The notes beneath the pieces were generated by a model, which was given only the letters and a program-made list of their open reading frames with translations, did no database searches and was not told the DNA's origin. From positions 1 to 35,615 of the IMG/VR virus record IMGVR_UViG_3300042549_003104: 35,615 nt of DNA; one strand, 5' to 3'. Shown piece after piece: positions 21,435 to 29,500 of this stretch. A program made the translations under genes and the position numbers. The DNA is from a virus. The stretch's first letter is position 1. Each line of letters starts with the position of its first letter.

Positions 21435-21986
21435 TTACTCCGTGATCGTGACTTCCCATTCGACAGGTCCAGGAGGAGCCATCGGATCTTGACATAGCGC
21501 CTCAAAGATCGAGCCCGCCGCGTCGCCAGTTACCACTCTGAATACAAGAACCAACGGGGAACAACTGCTTAAATTAGCCTGCACTGACGGAAACTCACCA
21601 CCAATTAAAATGCCGTTTTCTTCATATGGTGCATCTACGCAGCGATCGACTCCTGAACCATCTGGAGTAGATCCAGCAGACAAGATTAGGTCTGATGGAT
21701 TTCCGACCTGCTGTATTTGCCCAACGGTACAGTCAAGCATGAAATAAACAGTTTGCGTCGTTGTCACGCCGTTAATCGTGGTACATGGTCCTGTGGCACA
21801 GCCAGCCCATCGCACCAGCCCAGACGTTTGGCCTATATTTGTTTTCTTCAATTCGATGGTGATGCCAAGCCATCCGTTGCAGGTGCAATTAACAAGGTCA
21901 GTGACAGTCAAGTACAAAATTGCCGGCAGATTGGTTCGCCCGCAACACGGCTTTCCACAGCAGCAATCTGCAGACGCATCAGCCAT
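21435..21986 (-). CDS. Cysteine-rich tail-associated protein
   Basis: 183 residues from ATG 21986, overlapping the previous stop as TAATG. The N-terminus has Cys-Cys-Cys-Gly-Lys-Pro-Cys-Cys-Gly, and about ten further Cys follow, with beta-like Thr/Val stretches. Clustered Cys suggest metal binding or disulphide cross-links. It is the last of the tail genes, so a tip or fibre role is likely. Confidence 0.6.
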   Translation of the reverse strand: MADASADCCCGKPCCGRTNLPAILYLTVTDLVNCTCNGWLGITIELKKTNIGQTSGLVRWAGCATGPCTTINGVTTTQTVYFMLDCTVGQIQQVGNPSDLILSAGSTPDGSGVDRCVDAPYEENGILIGGEFPSVQANLSSCSPLVLVFRVVTGDAAGSIFEALCQDPMAPPGPVEWEVTITE

Positions 21987-22645
21987 TAACTTCCGCTCCC
22001 GCTTCCAGTACTGCAAGGGTCAAGCCGCTGCGACATTGCCTCCCCGAAGAACCATATTCGATTCCATTCGGTAATCTTTAGACCGTCGACGGGACAACAT
22101 TCAATTTTGTTTGGAATTTCTGTGACACATCGAAGCCGCCGCCCAACGATCACAGTCCAGCCCTGCCACGTTCCGCCGCTGCCTGAACCTGAACCAGAGC
22201 CGGAACCGCTGCCAGAAGTTCCGCAGGTCGGCATCTTGATCAGTCCGACTGGCCCCGCCTTGTAGCCCGCTGGGACCAAAGCCGTCACACTTCCGAGGCT
22301 ATCGCAGAGACTCAGGTCCATGTCGAGAAATGAGCAGTCGCCACCGGAGCCACTTCCGGAACCAGAGCCAGAGCCGCTGCTAAACCCATCAGAACATGGC
22401 CCGCAGAGAAACGGAACGAACTCTTCGAGGGATGCCCCGCGATAGAGCGAGACCGAAAGAATGCTGTCGTCTTTGCCGGTGTCTTGGCCGAGAGTACCCC
22501 ACGCGACGCGTAACGATCCAGCTTCTTTCTGTTGCCATCGTGCTCGATGCGGCTTTTCATTTACAACGCGACGCGCTACCTTGCGGGCTATGCCCTCATA
22601 CTGTTTGTAGCCGTCTGCATTAAAGCCGATGGACACGTCTGTCAT
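21986..22645 (-). CDS. Tail protein with Gly-Ser linkers
   Basis: 219 residues with three Gly-Ser runs: about 90-100, 145-157 and the last ten residues. Between them lie compact Cys-containing segments (Cys-Ser-Phe-Leu-Asp-Met; Pro-Thr-Cys-Gly-Thr). The design is of small domains on flexible linkers. It overlaps the previous gene as ATGA. Function unknown; fibre, adhesin or baseplate is plausible. Confidence 0.62.
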   Translation of the reverse strand: MTDVSIGFNADGYKQYEGIARKVARRVVNEKPHRARWQQKEAGSLRVAWGTLGQDTGKDDSILSVSLYRGASLEEFVPFLCGPCSDGFSSGSGSGSGSGSGGDCSFLDMDLSLCDSLGSVTALVPAGYKAGPVGLIKMPTCGTSGSGSGSGSGSGSGGTWQGWTVIVGRRLRCVTEIPNKIECCPVDGLKITEWNRIWFFGEAMSQRLDPCSTGSGSGS

Positions 22646-23511
22646 GTAAGCGGCAGTGCTGAAAAGTCTTTGGACTCGTAAACAACGTCGACTCGATACT
22701 GAGCATTTGCTGGTGATGGATTTTCTAGGGCTCTACCGGATCCATCCAACGGAACAGGTGCCGCTGGTAGTTCATCGTCGCCAGGGTTCCGGATGTTGAT
22801 TAGTTCCACCCCGCCAGAACCACTGCCGGAGCCAGAACCTGAACCGTCTGACAGTTCCCTGAACCCAGCATCCAGTTGCCGCGACTGCCAGCCCTGTTTT
22901 TGCAGGTGAATCGAAAACGTAACAGTTCGAAACGAGGTTCCGTTTCGTGATTGCGCCCGGGTGACCGTGATGTTTTGCATCTTGGCAAGCCCAGCACCAA
23001 CAGTGACACCATCGACCACGAATGATGACGAATTCACTGCGTCTTGGTATGTCATGATCCAGACTGGCACGGATGCAAGATTTTTCGAAATCGTGACGTA
23101 CGGCCGCGAATCATCGATCATGATGGGCGGATCAAACGGGTCGCCGGCACTGTTCAGAATCGCTTGCCCGGCATAGTTCGTGACAGCCGGTTTTTGAAAC
23201 TGTTCGTACCCCCAAGTGATTTCAGCTGGGTCATCTGTTGGATCTTCAGCCAGTTCGCGTTCCGTCGAATACTCGGCCGTGACAGTCCAGCCCTTCCACG
23301 GGTCGGATGGATCAACCTGCAGCGTCGTGCACCATGCTCCAGCGTCGTCAGGGTGCACCTCGCCAATAACCGGCAATGACGCATGTGATCCGACATGATA
23401 GGCTCGCTCAGTCTTTGCTGATGTGACCAGCTTGAATGACCGCGTATAGCTGCGAGCCCCTTTTGTGTTCGTCGCTGGAGCGTGGTTTTCGCCAAGGTAT
23501 GTGATTGTCAT
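22642..23511 (-). CDS. Tail-tip or baseplate protein with Gly-Ser linker
   Basis: 289 residues with a beta-rich N-terminal part (about 1-220) and one Gly-Ser run near 225-236, then a short C-terminal domain. It follows the tape measure protein by one gene, in the position of distal-tail or baseplate proteins. Pro-Ser-Asp-Pro-Trp and Gly-Trp-Thr-Val motifs recur. The family is not recognised. Confidence 0.62.
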   Translation of the reverse strand: MTITYLGENHAPATNTKGARSYTRSFKLVTSAKTERAYHVGSHASLPVIGEVHPDDAGAWCTTLQVDPSDPWKGWTVTAEYSTERELAEDPTDDPAEITWGYEQFQKPAVTNYAGQAILNSAGDPFDPPIMIDDSRPYVTISKNLASVPVWIMTYQDAVNSSSFVVDGVTVGAGLAKMQNITVTRAQSRNGTSFRTVTFSIHLQKQGWQSRQLDAGFRELSDGSGSGSGSGSGGVELINIRNPGDDELPAAPVPLDGSGRALENPSPANAQYRVDVVYESKDFSALPLT

Positions 23512-23732
23512 TCAGTCACCTCGACCGCAACGCCTTGAGCGATGGCGTTTTCTGCTGACTCTCCCTCAAGAATTGTGCCTTTGCGATAGACTGCCCACAG
23601 GCCCGTGACTGGAGAACTGGCATCTTCGGGATTGCTGCGCGTGACTCGAGCAAATTGAATAGCGTCGCGCCTTGCTTGCGGCCAATGCAGAGCACTTTCT
23701 TCCCATCGTGTAACAGCCAGTTTCGCTTTCAT
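23508..23732 (-). CDS. Hypothetical small tail protein
   Basis: 74 residues from ATG 23732, which overlaps the tape measure stop (ATGA). A Trp-rich start is followed by a beta-like part with Gly-Leu-Trp-Ala-Val-Tyr. A distal-tail or minor tail component by position only. Confidence 0.55.
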   Translation of the reverse strand: MKAKLAVTRWEESALHWPQARRDAIQFARVTRSNPEDASSPVTGLWAVYRKGTILEGESAENAIAQGVAVEVTE

Positions 23733-25252
23733 AATCCTACGATCCCCATAGCGATCATTGCTTGCGGGCTCATTTCCTTCCATGCCTTTTTCAGCTCACG
23801 CGTTTGCTTCTCGGTGGCTGCAACGTTTGGGTCTTTGCCACGCTTGAGCATTGCCGCAAAGATGGTCGAAAACGCCTCTTGTGATCCGGCCGCCATTGCT
23901 CCGGCCAGTTGCGGTTCCTGCTTCTTTGCTGCGTCTTGATTTGCATTCTGCCAGTCTGGTGAGCCGAACCAGTTTTCAAACATGCCGGCTAGTGCACCGC
24001 CGCTGATCTTTGCACGGTCTAACATGCCGCTAATTCCGTTTTGCACCGAAGAAACGAGCGGATCGCTTTTCATGCTGTCAAACAGTCCAGTAACTGCATT
24101 ACTCAGCGACTTCGGAGCATTTCTTTCGACCCAACCGCGATTGAATCCAGGCCGTCCTATTGCGTCACCTGCTTGCATATTTGGTTCATTAGGCGCAATT
24201 TGTTGCAGAAGCCCTTTCAGTCGATTTTGTGCCACATCCATGTCTTGCTCGCCGGGCTTTTTCTGCATCAACGCCCCAAGAGCGTCCATCGCTTGGCCTT
24301 CTACTGGATTGATCAACCCCATCCAGTCAATCTTCATCGCATCCATAACCATGTCTTTCAACATGGCTTTCCATTTCGTCTTGACGGACAAAAACGCAAC
24401 GCCCATTGATGCGTCGATTACGTCGCCAACAAACTTGATTTTATCCGGGAGTTCATTGAACTTGGCCAATACCGCGTTGATTTCCGACACCATCAATGTC
24501 AGCTTCGGAAGTATGGCTTCGCCAATTCCCCTTCCGATAGATTTGATGTTGTCAAGCAACGTTGATGTTTGCCCCTCGAACGTTTGGCTCATTTCAATCA
24601 TCATTCCGGCAAAGTCACCGCCTTCTGATGTCATAGCCTTCAACGCTCGCTCCAAGTGGCCGAAGTTCACTTGGCCTTTTTCAACTGCCTCCCTGACGTT
24701 ACCGAACTCTTTGGCCAGTTCTGCGGATATGTTGATTCCGCGTCCCTGAAGCTGATTGATGTCCTCCATGAACAAGCGGCCCTGAATGCGAGCCTTGCCA
24801 TAAATTTCCGCCAGTTCCGTCAATGGTATTCCCATTCCAGACGATAGTTCACCGAGTGTCTTGAGCTCAGTGATTACGGTTCCAGCGTCTCCACCAAACG
24901 CCAGCAACTGCTTCGCCGCCTGTGTGATTTCCATTGACTCAAAAGGCGTGCTAGCTGCAAACTTGTTTATCTGATCCATCACCCTCGCAGCTGATTCGGC
25001 AGATCCTGTAAGAACTTTAAACTGCACAGACGCGGTTTCCGCAGACGCTGCAAGCCCTACAGTTCCAGACGCTAAACCCAACATGCTGGATGCTGACGAT
25101 TTGAAAACATCCACGATTGCAATGCCGGAAACGATCTTCGTAACGTCAGCCGCGAAGCTGCGAGTTTCCCCGCGTGCTTTAGCTAGCCCGCTTTGAAACT
25201 TCCGCCCATCGACGCCGAGCCTTGTTACAAGATCGCCAGCAATGACTGCCAT
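23729..25252 (-). CDS. Tape measure protein
   Basis: 507 residues. The region of about 33-230 fits the tape-measure N-terminal domain (TIGR02675-like): Thr-Pro-Phe-Glu-Ser-Met, Leu-Leu-Ala-Phe-Gly, and Asp-Ile-Asn-Gln-Leu-Gln-Gly-Arg-Gly near 175-183. A hydrophobic part lies near 40-75 and the rest is helical. Tape measure length sets tail length, so 507 residues predicts a short siphovirus tail of roughly 75 nm (about 0.15 nm per residue). The ATG overlaps the chaperone stop as TGATG. It sits just after the tail chaperones, the standard place. Confidence 0.88.
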   Translation of the reverse strand: MAVIAGDLVTRLGVDGRKFQSGLAKARGETRSFAADVTKIVSGIAIVDVFKSSASSMLGLASGTVGLAASAETASVQFKVLTGSAESAARVMDQINKFAASTPFESMEITQAAKQLLAFGGDAGTVITELKTLGELSSGMGIPLTELAEIYGKARIQGRLFMEDINQLQGRGINISAELAKEFGNVREAVEKGQVNFGHLERALKAMTSEGGDFAGMMIEMSQTFEGQTSTLLDNIKSIGRGIGEAILPKLTLMVSEINAVLAKFNELPDKIKFVGDVIDASMGVAFLSVKTKWKAMLKDMVMDAMKIDWMGLINPVEGQAMDALGALMQKKPGEQDMDVAQNRLKGLLQQIAPNEPNMQAGDAIGRPGFNRGWVERNAPKSLSNAVTGLFDSMKSDPLVSSVQNGISGMLDRAKISGGALAGMFENWFGSPDWQNANQDAAKKQEPQLAGAMAAGSQEAFSTIFAAMLKRGKDPNVAATEKQTRELKKAWKEMSPQAMIAMGIVGL

Positions 25253-25572
25253 CAGTTCATTCCTGCTAGAATTCGCAGATGAGAAGCAATGGCTATGGCG
25301 CTTTGCTTAGGCGACAAGGCTTTCAGTTTTGATCGCTTTTTGTGTTTTGCAATCCACGGCATGAAATCACGGTCTTTCATTTCCTGCCCCATAAACGCCG
25401 CAATCATTCTGCCGATCTTTGTAAGAATCCGGCAGACTGGCTCACTTGTTCCGATCGGTTCAATCATGTCCTTTGCGCACCACTCATCGAATTGCTGGTG
25501 CGACATCTGCGACAGCATCCCATCCACGTCAGTCGTTCTTGCGACGTGTTCAGCCAGCCGAAGTGCCGTCAA
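25252..25572 (-). CDS. Tail assembly chaperone, C-terminal (T) part
   Basis: 106 residues if read alone from TTG 25572, but it more likely exists as a -1 frameshift extension of the previous gene, since the two frames join in continuous reading at the slippery site. Phe-Asp-Glu-Trp-Cys and Glu-Pro-Ile-Gly motifs resemble the second tail-chaperone part (lambda gpT-like). The fused product, 237 residues, coats and stabilises the tape measure during tail assembly. The TTG has no convincing ribosome-binding site, which supports frameshifting as the main route. Confidence 0.75.
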   Translation of the reverse strand: MTALRLAEHVARTTDVDGMLSQMSHQQFDEWCAKDMIEPIGTSEPVCRILTKIGRMIAAFMGQEMKDRDFMPWIAKHKKRSKLKALSPKQSAIAIASHLRILAGMN

Positions 25573-25964
25573 TCTTCGAGGGCTGCGTCTGAGTTTTTTG
25601 CGATCTTCTCGATATCTTGTTCAGAAAACCCTGACAGGTCCAAAGCCACGTTGACAAGTCGCTCAATTACATCGCCGCGCCGCTTGCCAAGTTGCTCAAT
25701 CTGATCTGCCGTGAACAACTGCACGCCGTCATCATTTCGGCAGCACTCGACAAGAATCCTTTCGCGAACCTGCAACTTGTGCTTTGCTCGTTTCGCCTCA
25801 GATAGCTGACTCTGCTTGTCTTCCCATGCAGACCGTTCCCGGGGAGTCATGCCCCACACTGGAATAACCATGCCTGGCCCAAGCTCCGGAACTGGTACGT
25901 CTTTTTTTGCTTGGGATAGTTCTGGTGCACTCAAAAACTGTTCGGCCGTTGGAATCACTCTCAT
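25569..25964 (-). CDS. Tail assembly chaperone, N-terminal (G) part
   Basis: 131 residues, helical, with a Trp-Gly-Met-Thr-Pro-Arg-Glu-Arg-Ser-Ala-Trp block (about 37-47). The gene lies between the major tail protein and the tape measure, and its last codons contain the heptamer A-AAA-AAC. Like lambda gpG it is made alone most of the time and as a fusion with the next frame part of the time. Its ATG overlaps the upstream stop as ATGA. Confidence 0.78.
   Translation of the reverse strand: MRVIPTAEQFLSAPELSQAKKDVPVPELGPGMVIPVWGMTPRERSAWEDKQSQLSEAKRAKHKLQVRERILVECCRNDDGVQLFTADQIEQLGKRRGDVIERLVNVALDLSGFSEQDIEKIAKNSDAALED
25593..25599 (-). promoter_or_regulatory. -1 programmed ribosomal frameshift site
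   Basis: A-AAA-AAC in the exact phase needed, at codons 122-124 of the G part. After the slip the frame continues through 25572 into the T part without a stop. A CGAAG/CTTCG stem with AGC/GCT flanks lies some ten bases downstream and could act as a stimulator. Confidence 0.85.
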
Positions 25965-26350
25965 TCGTCATCCTCTTCGGTGTCGTCGTCGTCCGGCTCG
26001 ATCCAATTCGGGCCGGGAATATCGTTGCCGTTTTCGTCGTAGCCAAGAATTTCGCCGTTGCGAAAACGCTCACGGTCTTCAGGATCGATCGCACGGGCGA
26101 GCATTTCACGAGAAAGCAATACGGCATCTCGATTCGCTCGCCAGTTTTTACAGACTGCCTCAGCTTCTTCGTCAGCTGGCTCACAGTCGCCATTGCCAAC
26201 AAGCAATTGCGCCCCGCGCCGATCGACTTCAACGATAGCCCCGAGCTTCCAAAATGGCTGCCCAGAGCTTCTGTCGATTTGCTCCGCGTATTCCGGCGTA
26301 TCAAATGCCGCAGCCACGCCGTTGTCTGATCGCACAAACTTGATTTTCAA
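25961..26350 (-). CDS. Hypothetical tail-region protein
   Basis: 129 residues with a strongly acidic C-terminus (Asp/Glu-rich over the last 12). TTG at 26350 is supported by GGAG six bases upstream. It lies between the major tail protein and chaperone genes. Its early Val-Ala-Ala-Ala-Phe and Pro-Phe-Trp-Lys segments are not known to me. Confidence 0.6.
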   Translation of the reverse strand: MKIKFVRSDNGVAAAFDTPEYAEQIDRSSGQPFWKLGAIVEVDRRGAQLLVGNGDCEPADEEAEAVCKNWRANRDAVLLSREMLARAIDPEDRERFRNGEILGYDENGNDIPGPNWIEPDDDDTEEDDE

Positions 26351-26362
26351 GGCCGACTCCGA

Positions 26363-26779
26363 TTAGGTTGAGTAAGCGAGCAAGCCGGTAATTTTGAGGC
26401 TCACGTCAGCCTTCAATCCGTCATTCATCGCCCCGGTGAAGCCAAACCCAACGCCCGCGGACGTAAACTGCATCGCGGCCGCTGTGGCCGCTGTGGTCGT
26501 GATGTTCCAAACACATGCAGCAGGAGTCGTCACGAGATCCGTAATCGCCTGATGTCCGGCCAAAGTGTCGTCGTAGAAAATGGTAAACCCGAAGTTTCCG
26601 CCTTCCGAGTATCCTGTTTGGCTGTACTCTTTTCCTGCTCCGGATGTGTCGAGCGTCGTGGCGTCAAAGGTTTCCGATTCTGCTCCGTCGTGATTGAAAT
26701 CAGTGATTTGAGCGACAGCCGTCAATGAGGCTGATATTGTCTGCTTGATGATCGTGCCTTTGCACCGAAGTTTGGCCAT
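26363..26779 (-). CDS. Major tail protein (tail tube)
   Basis: 138 residues, beta-rich, Thr/Ala/Gly-dominated, with Thr-Gly-Tyr-Ser-Glu-Gly and Phe-Thr-Ile-Phe-Tyr segments typical of the tail-tube fold. It lies after the tail terminator and before the chaperones, the usual position. AAGGAAA lies eight bases before ATG. Hexamers of this protein would stack to form the tube. Function inferred from position and composition. Confidence 0.75.
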   Translation of the reverse strand: MAKLRCKGTIIKQTISASLTAVAQITDFNHDGAESETFDATTLDTSGAGKEYSQTGYSEGGNFGFTIFYDDTLAGHQAITDLVTTPAACVWNITTTAATAAAMQFTSAGVGFGFTGAMNDGLKADVSLKITGLLAYST

Positions 26780-26790
26780 GTGCGTTTTCC

Positions 26791-27192
26791 TTATGTGTTG
26801 AACTGAACATCAAGATCCAGCGTCACGACATGGACGCCAATATCAGAACCATCCTGCGGCAATTCGTAGTCGTCGCTTTCGTCATTCATGACGACTGCGC
26901 CGATCGTGTAACCTCCAGCCGCTCCTGTGTAGTCATCCAAAAACACCCTGACTGCGTTCGCTAATTCTTCCGATTTAACGCTCGTTGTTGCCCTGCAGTC
27001 GATGTCGAAGTTGATGAATCGTAGTTGCCCCGAACTGCCGTCCATGCTTGGGTTTTCTTCACTGCTCATCTGAGTAATAACGATGTGTGGAAAAGTGGCT
27101 TTCTGTGGTGCCTTGTTGACGTAAATTCGCGACCCGCAAATTGCGTTGACCGTCGATTCGTTCGCCAGCAATGAAACCAACCCGCTTTTCAT
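26791..27192 (-). CDS. Tail completion/terminator protein, DUF3168-like
   Basis: 133 residues. The opening Leu-Leu-Ala-Asn-Glu-Ser-Thr-Val segment and the Asn-Lys-Ala-Pro-Gln-Lys-Ala-Thr-Phe-Pro-His block (about 27-37) resemble DUF3168/HK97 gp11-type tail terminators. These cap the tail tube and join it to the head. It follows the gp10-like gene, matching the usual order. Confidence 0.75.
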   Translation of the reverse strand: MKSGLVSLLANESTVNAICGSRIYVNKAPQKATFPHIVITQMSSEENPSMDGSSGQLRFINFDIDCRATTSVKSEELANAVRVFLDDYTGAAGGYTIGAVVMNDESDDYELPQDGSDIGVHVVTLDLDVQFNT

Positions 27193-27686
27193 AACCGCTT
27201 TCTGGCCTGCCTAACCGTTTCTTTCCAAATGCCTTTTTCTATCCCACGTCGGATGATCTCATTCAGCTCGCCTCTGGCTGACATCAGCACATCAGAAACG
27301 CCTACTGCCTGCTTCGGCATTCTGCCTGTTCTTTTGCCTGCCCGCGTTCGCCGTTGTCCGGTTCCAACAAACCACCAATGAACGTTGCGAGCCCCGATTC
27401 CAACTCCCTTTTTGCCACTTCTGTCTTTGTCCGATTCTCTTTTGCGGGCCACGCCTGCCCCGACCTTTACGCCAGCCACGCCACCATTAAATTTTGTTTT
27501 GACCGACCGCGATTTGATTGCCTTGCGAACGGTCTTGTATCTGCTTGGAATGCTCGCTTTGACTTTCTTAACTGCAAGCCTGCCAGCCTTTGCAAGCCCC
27601 GGTCTTGCTATCCTGTTTGCCATTCCTTTCGACAGTTCGCGAAACACTTTGTCGAGTTCGGCAACACCCGTCACCGCAGACATCAC
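27189..27686 (-). CDS. HK97 gp10-like head-tail joining protein
   Basis: 165 residues, very basic (Arg/Lys-rich through 45-125), with Ala-Gly-Arg-Leu-Ala-Val-Lys-Lys-Val-Lys near 30-39 and a Phe-Val-Gly-Thr-Gly-Gln-Arg-Arg segment (about 107-114). This is characteristic of the HK97 gp10 family. It is placed between a head-closure and a terminator gene. It probably helps fasten tails onto filled heads. Confidence 0.8.
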   Translation of the reverse strand: MMSAVTGVAELDKVFRELSKGMANRIARPGLAKAGRLAVKKVKASIPSRYKTVRKAIKSRSVKTKFNGGVAGVKVGAGVARKRESDKDRSGKKGVGIGARNVHWWFVGTGQRRTRAGKRTGRMPKQAVGVSDVLMSARGELNEIIRRGIEKGIWKETVRQARKRL

Positions 27687-28027
27687 ACCACCTTACGACG
27701 GGTCAAAATCTGAATTTCCTCATGGTCCATATTCACGTCGATTGCCGTCAGAATCTCGTAAGTGTTGCCCTCATAAATCAGCCGCATGTCAGGAGTCACG
27801 TTTTGCAGTGTCTTTGACCATTGCGTTGTCCAGGCCTGATCAGTGTCCGCGTTGACCTGCTGCACTTTCCAGAACTCTCGACCGCCTTTCGTGATGACCT
27901 TACAGAACGCGGTGGCGTAGGTTTGCCAGTTGCTTGCGGTCGTCAGATCGACGTGGCCGTGAGCGTCTGGAGTGCCAACAGCTTTCTGAATCGTCACCTT
28001 CTTGTCGTACTCGGAAAGGCATGTCAT
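27683..28027 (-). CDS. Head closure protein (SPP1 gp16-like)
   Basis: 114 residues, beta-rich, beginning Tyr-Asp-Lys-Lys-Val-Thr-Ile-Gln-Lys and containing Ala-Phe-Cys-Lys-Val and a Gly-Gly-Arg-Glu-Phe-Trp turn, which matches the phage head-tail adaptor family (SPP1 gp16). It closes the portal channel after packaging. Its ATG overlaps the previous stop. Confidence 0.78.
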   Translation of the reverse strand: MTCLSEYDKKVTIQKAVGTPDAHGHVDLTTASNWQTYATAFCKVITKGGREFWKVQQVNADTDQAWTTQWSKTLQNVTPDMRLIYEGNTYEILTAIDVNMDHEEIQILTRRKVV

Positions 28028-28227
28028 GGCTCAATCTCTGACAACGAGTAACGCTTGTGGTGTTCTTCAATCTCCTTTGCCTCAGAGTCTTTAACAATGA
28101 AGTCACAACGAAGTTCAGGGGCTGCTTTCATTGAAAGAATCAACTCCACCCGCGTGCAATGCTCAGGAATCTGAGGAATCAATTGCCGCAAGGTGGCGAG
28201 TAAACTTGTTGTTGCTGGCTTCGTCAT
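28024..28227 (-). CDS. Hypothetical small head-tail protein
   Basis: 67 residues from ATG 28227, overlapping the connector's stop as ATGA. Helical at the start, acidic near the end (Glu-Ala-Lys-Glu-Ile-Glu-Glu). No family is recognised. Placed between connector and closure genes. Confidence 0.55.
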   Translation of the reverse strand: MTKPATTSLLATLRQLIPQIPEHCTRVELILSMKAAPELRCDFIVKDSEAKEIEEHHKRYSLSEIEP

Positions 28228-28796
28228 CCCTGTGCAACTCCGTAGCCAGTCCACGCCAGTTGATTCATGAGCCGGTCATAGACTGCCCGGCTGCCGGTAC
28301 AGTCTTTCCAGTTCATCTTGCCAAGTTCCTTGATTGCCAGTTTTGCTTCGACTGGAACAGCGGACGCTGCCCCATATCCGCAAACCATTTCAATCTGGAC
28401 TGCGTTTGGTCGCTTGATCTGAACCATTGGCCATGAGTAGCCAAGTTTCAGTTCAATCTCCGGCGGTGTTTCAATCAAATTTGTCCAATAGTCGCCGGCT
28501 GGCAACGTCTGCAGCGTTTCTGATTCGTCGTAATACTTCACAAAGTTAATGGCCGACACCGGAGCAAGACGAATTTCAATTTCGTCCTCATCCGGGAAGT
28601 CATCCATGTACATCGTCACCGTTTGAGTGATCAGCTTCCGATAGCTGTCGTGCTCGACCTGCTTGCGGCACACTTTCAGCAGTTCCGTCAGCTGCTCGTC
28701 GAAGTCACAACCAGTCACGCGCAGAGCGTCTTTGAACTGATCCAGTGTGATTGGCTCAGTCGTCGGCTCTGTCGTGACTTTGTAGGTTGTGCTCAT
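28224..28796 (-). CDS. Head-tail connector (HK97 gp6-like)
   Basis: 190 residues. The early Asp-Ala-Leu-Arg-Val and Asp-Glu-Gln-Leu-Thr-Glu-Leu-Leu helices and a central beta part are those of gp6-type head-tail connectors, which form a ring under the portal. It is located after the capsid and before closure genes, as expected. Its ATG overlaps a small upstream frame. Confidence 0.78.
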   Translation of the reverse strand: MSTTYKVTTEPTTEPITLDQFKDALRVTGCDFDEQLTELLKVCRKQVEHDSYRKLITQTVTMYMDDFPDEDEIEIRLAPVSAINFVKYYDESETLQTLPAGDYWTNLIETPPEIELKLGYSWPMVQIKRPNAVQIEMVCGYGAASAVPVEAKLAIKELGKMNWKDCTGSRAVYDRLMNQLAWTGYGVAQG

Positions 28797-28966
28797 CGTT
28801 TCGATCGATGCTTTTTGGCTTGATGCTGCGGCTGCTGCATTACTTGAGTCGTGAACTCAGCAGTACCAGCCATAATCAGAGTTTTCATGATGCCAAGAGG
28901 CAGCCGTGAGTCTTGCGACCCCACGGCCCGCCCTTGCCAACCACGAAGGAACGTGATTGTCTGCAT
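28793..28966 (-). CDS. Small hypothetical protein
   Basis: 57 residues from ATG 28966 to a TGA that overlaps the connector start as ATGA. The product has Gly-Trp-Gln-Gly-Arg-Ala-Val-Gly-Ser near 9-17 and a basic C-terminus (Lys-His-Arg-Ser-Lys-Arg). It fills an otherwise empty gap, which supports coding. Its function is unknown. Confidence 0.6.
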   Translation of the reverse strand: MQTITFLRGWQGRAVGSQDSRLPLGIMKTLIMAGTAEFTTQVMQQPQHQAKKHRSKR

Positions 28967-28968
28967 GA

Positions 28969-29421
28969 TTACGCCACCAAAATTTCGTTGCAGCCCGCTT
29001 CGCTCGCGGATGCTGGTGAAACTTCCGGACGGCTCAGAATGCCCAGAATTGCGACGAATGAACCGGCTGCTCCGTCGCCAGTCGTGGCCGTCACGTCGAT
29101 GTAACGCTTCTTGCCCTTCAGGTCGATTCGAGCCCGCTGAAACAGATTGTCATCCGTAGCCGATGGCAACGCTGAAGTGCTGCCGTCGATGTTCGTCGAC
29201 GTTCCCCAGATGAGGCCAGTGATATTTGCGTGACCGCTTCCGGCAGTGTCAGACTGAGTGACAGACAAGGCCGCCATCGCAATGTCGGTTGCTCCGAGAT
29301 AAACGATAATGTCAAGAAATCGCCAGCCGAGCGTGTCGATTTCGCCAGTCGTAAGTGTGGCGTTGTCGCTGATTGCCGCTGGTGGCGTGACGCTTACCAG
29401 TTTTGTACTCAAGTGATTCAC
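28969..29421 (-). CDS. Hypothetical head protein, possible capsid decoration
   Basis: 150 residues, rich in Ala, Thr, Ser and Asp, beta-like, starting at GTG 29421 with AGGGG nine bases upstream. It follows the capsid gene directly, the place often taken by decoration or connector proteins. Ala-Ile-Leu-Gly-Ile-Leu near the end is hydrophobic. No family is recognised. Confidence 0.6.
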   Translation of the reverse strand: MNHLSTKLVSVTPPAAISDNATLTTGEIDTLGWRFLDIIVYLGATDIAMAALSVTQSDTAGSGHANITGLIWGTSTNIDGSTSALPSATDDNLFQRARIDLKGKKRYIDVTATTGDGAAGSFVAILGILSRPEVSPASASEAGCNEILVA

Positions 29422-29456
29422 TATAGTTTCCCCTTACAGGATGATTCGCAAAGAAT

Positions 29457-29481
29457 GCGGGGCTTCAACGCGAAGCCCCGC
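29457..29481 (-). terminator. Stem-loop after the capsid gene
   Basis: Ten-bp GC-rich stem GCGGGGCTTC/GAAGCCCCGC with a five-base loop, 20 bases past the capsid stop. The T-tract is weak, so partial termination or mRNA protection is likely. Confidence 0.6.
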
Positions 29482-29500
29482 GTATCGTGTCAGCCGTCGA

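Noticed and set aside
23982-24749. A 255-codon plus-strand frame
   Set aside because: It lies wholly antisense to the tape measure gene, whose family and overlaps are clear; composition is that of a shadow frame.
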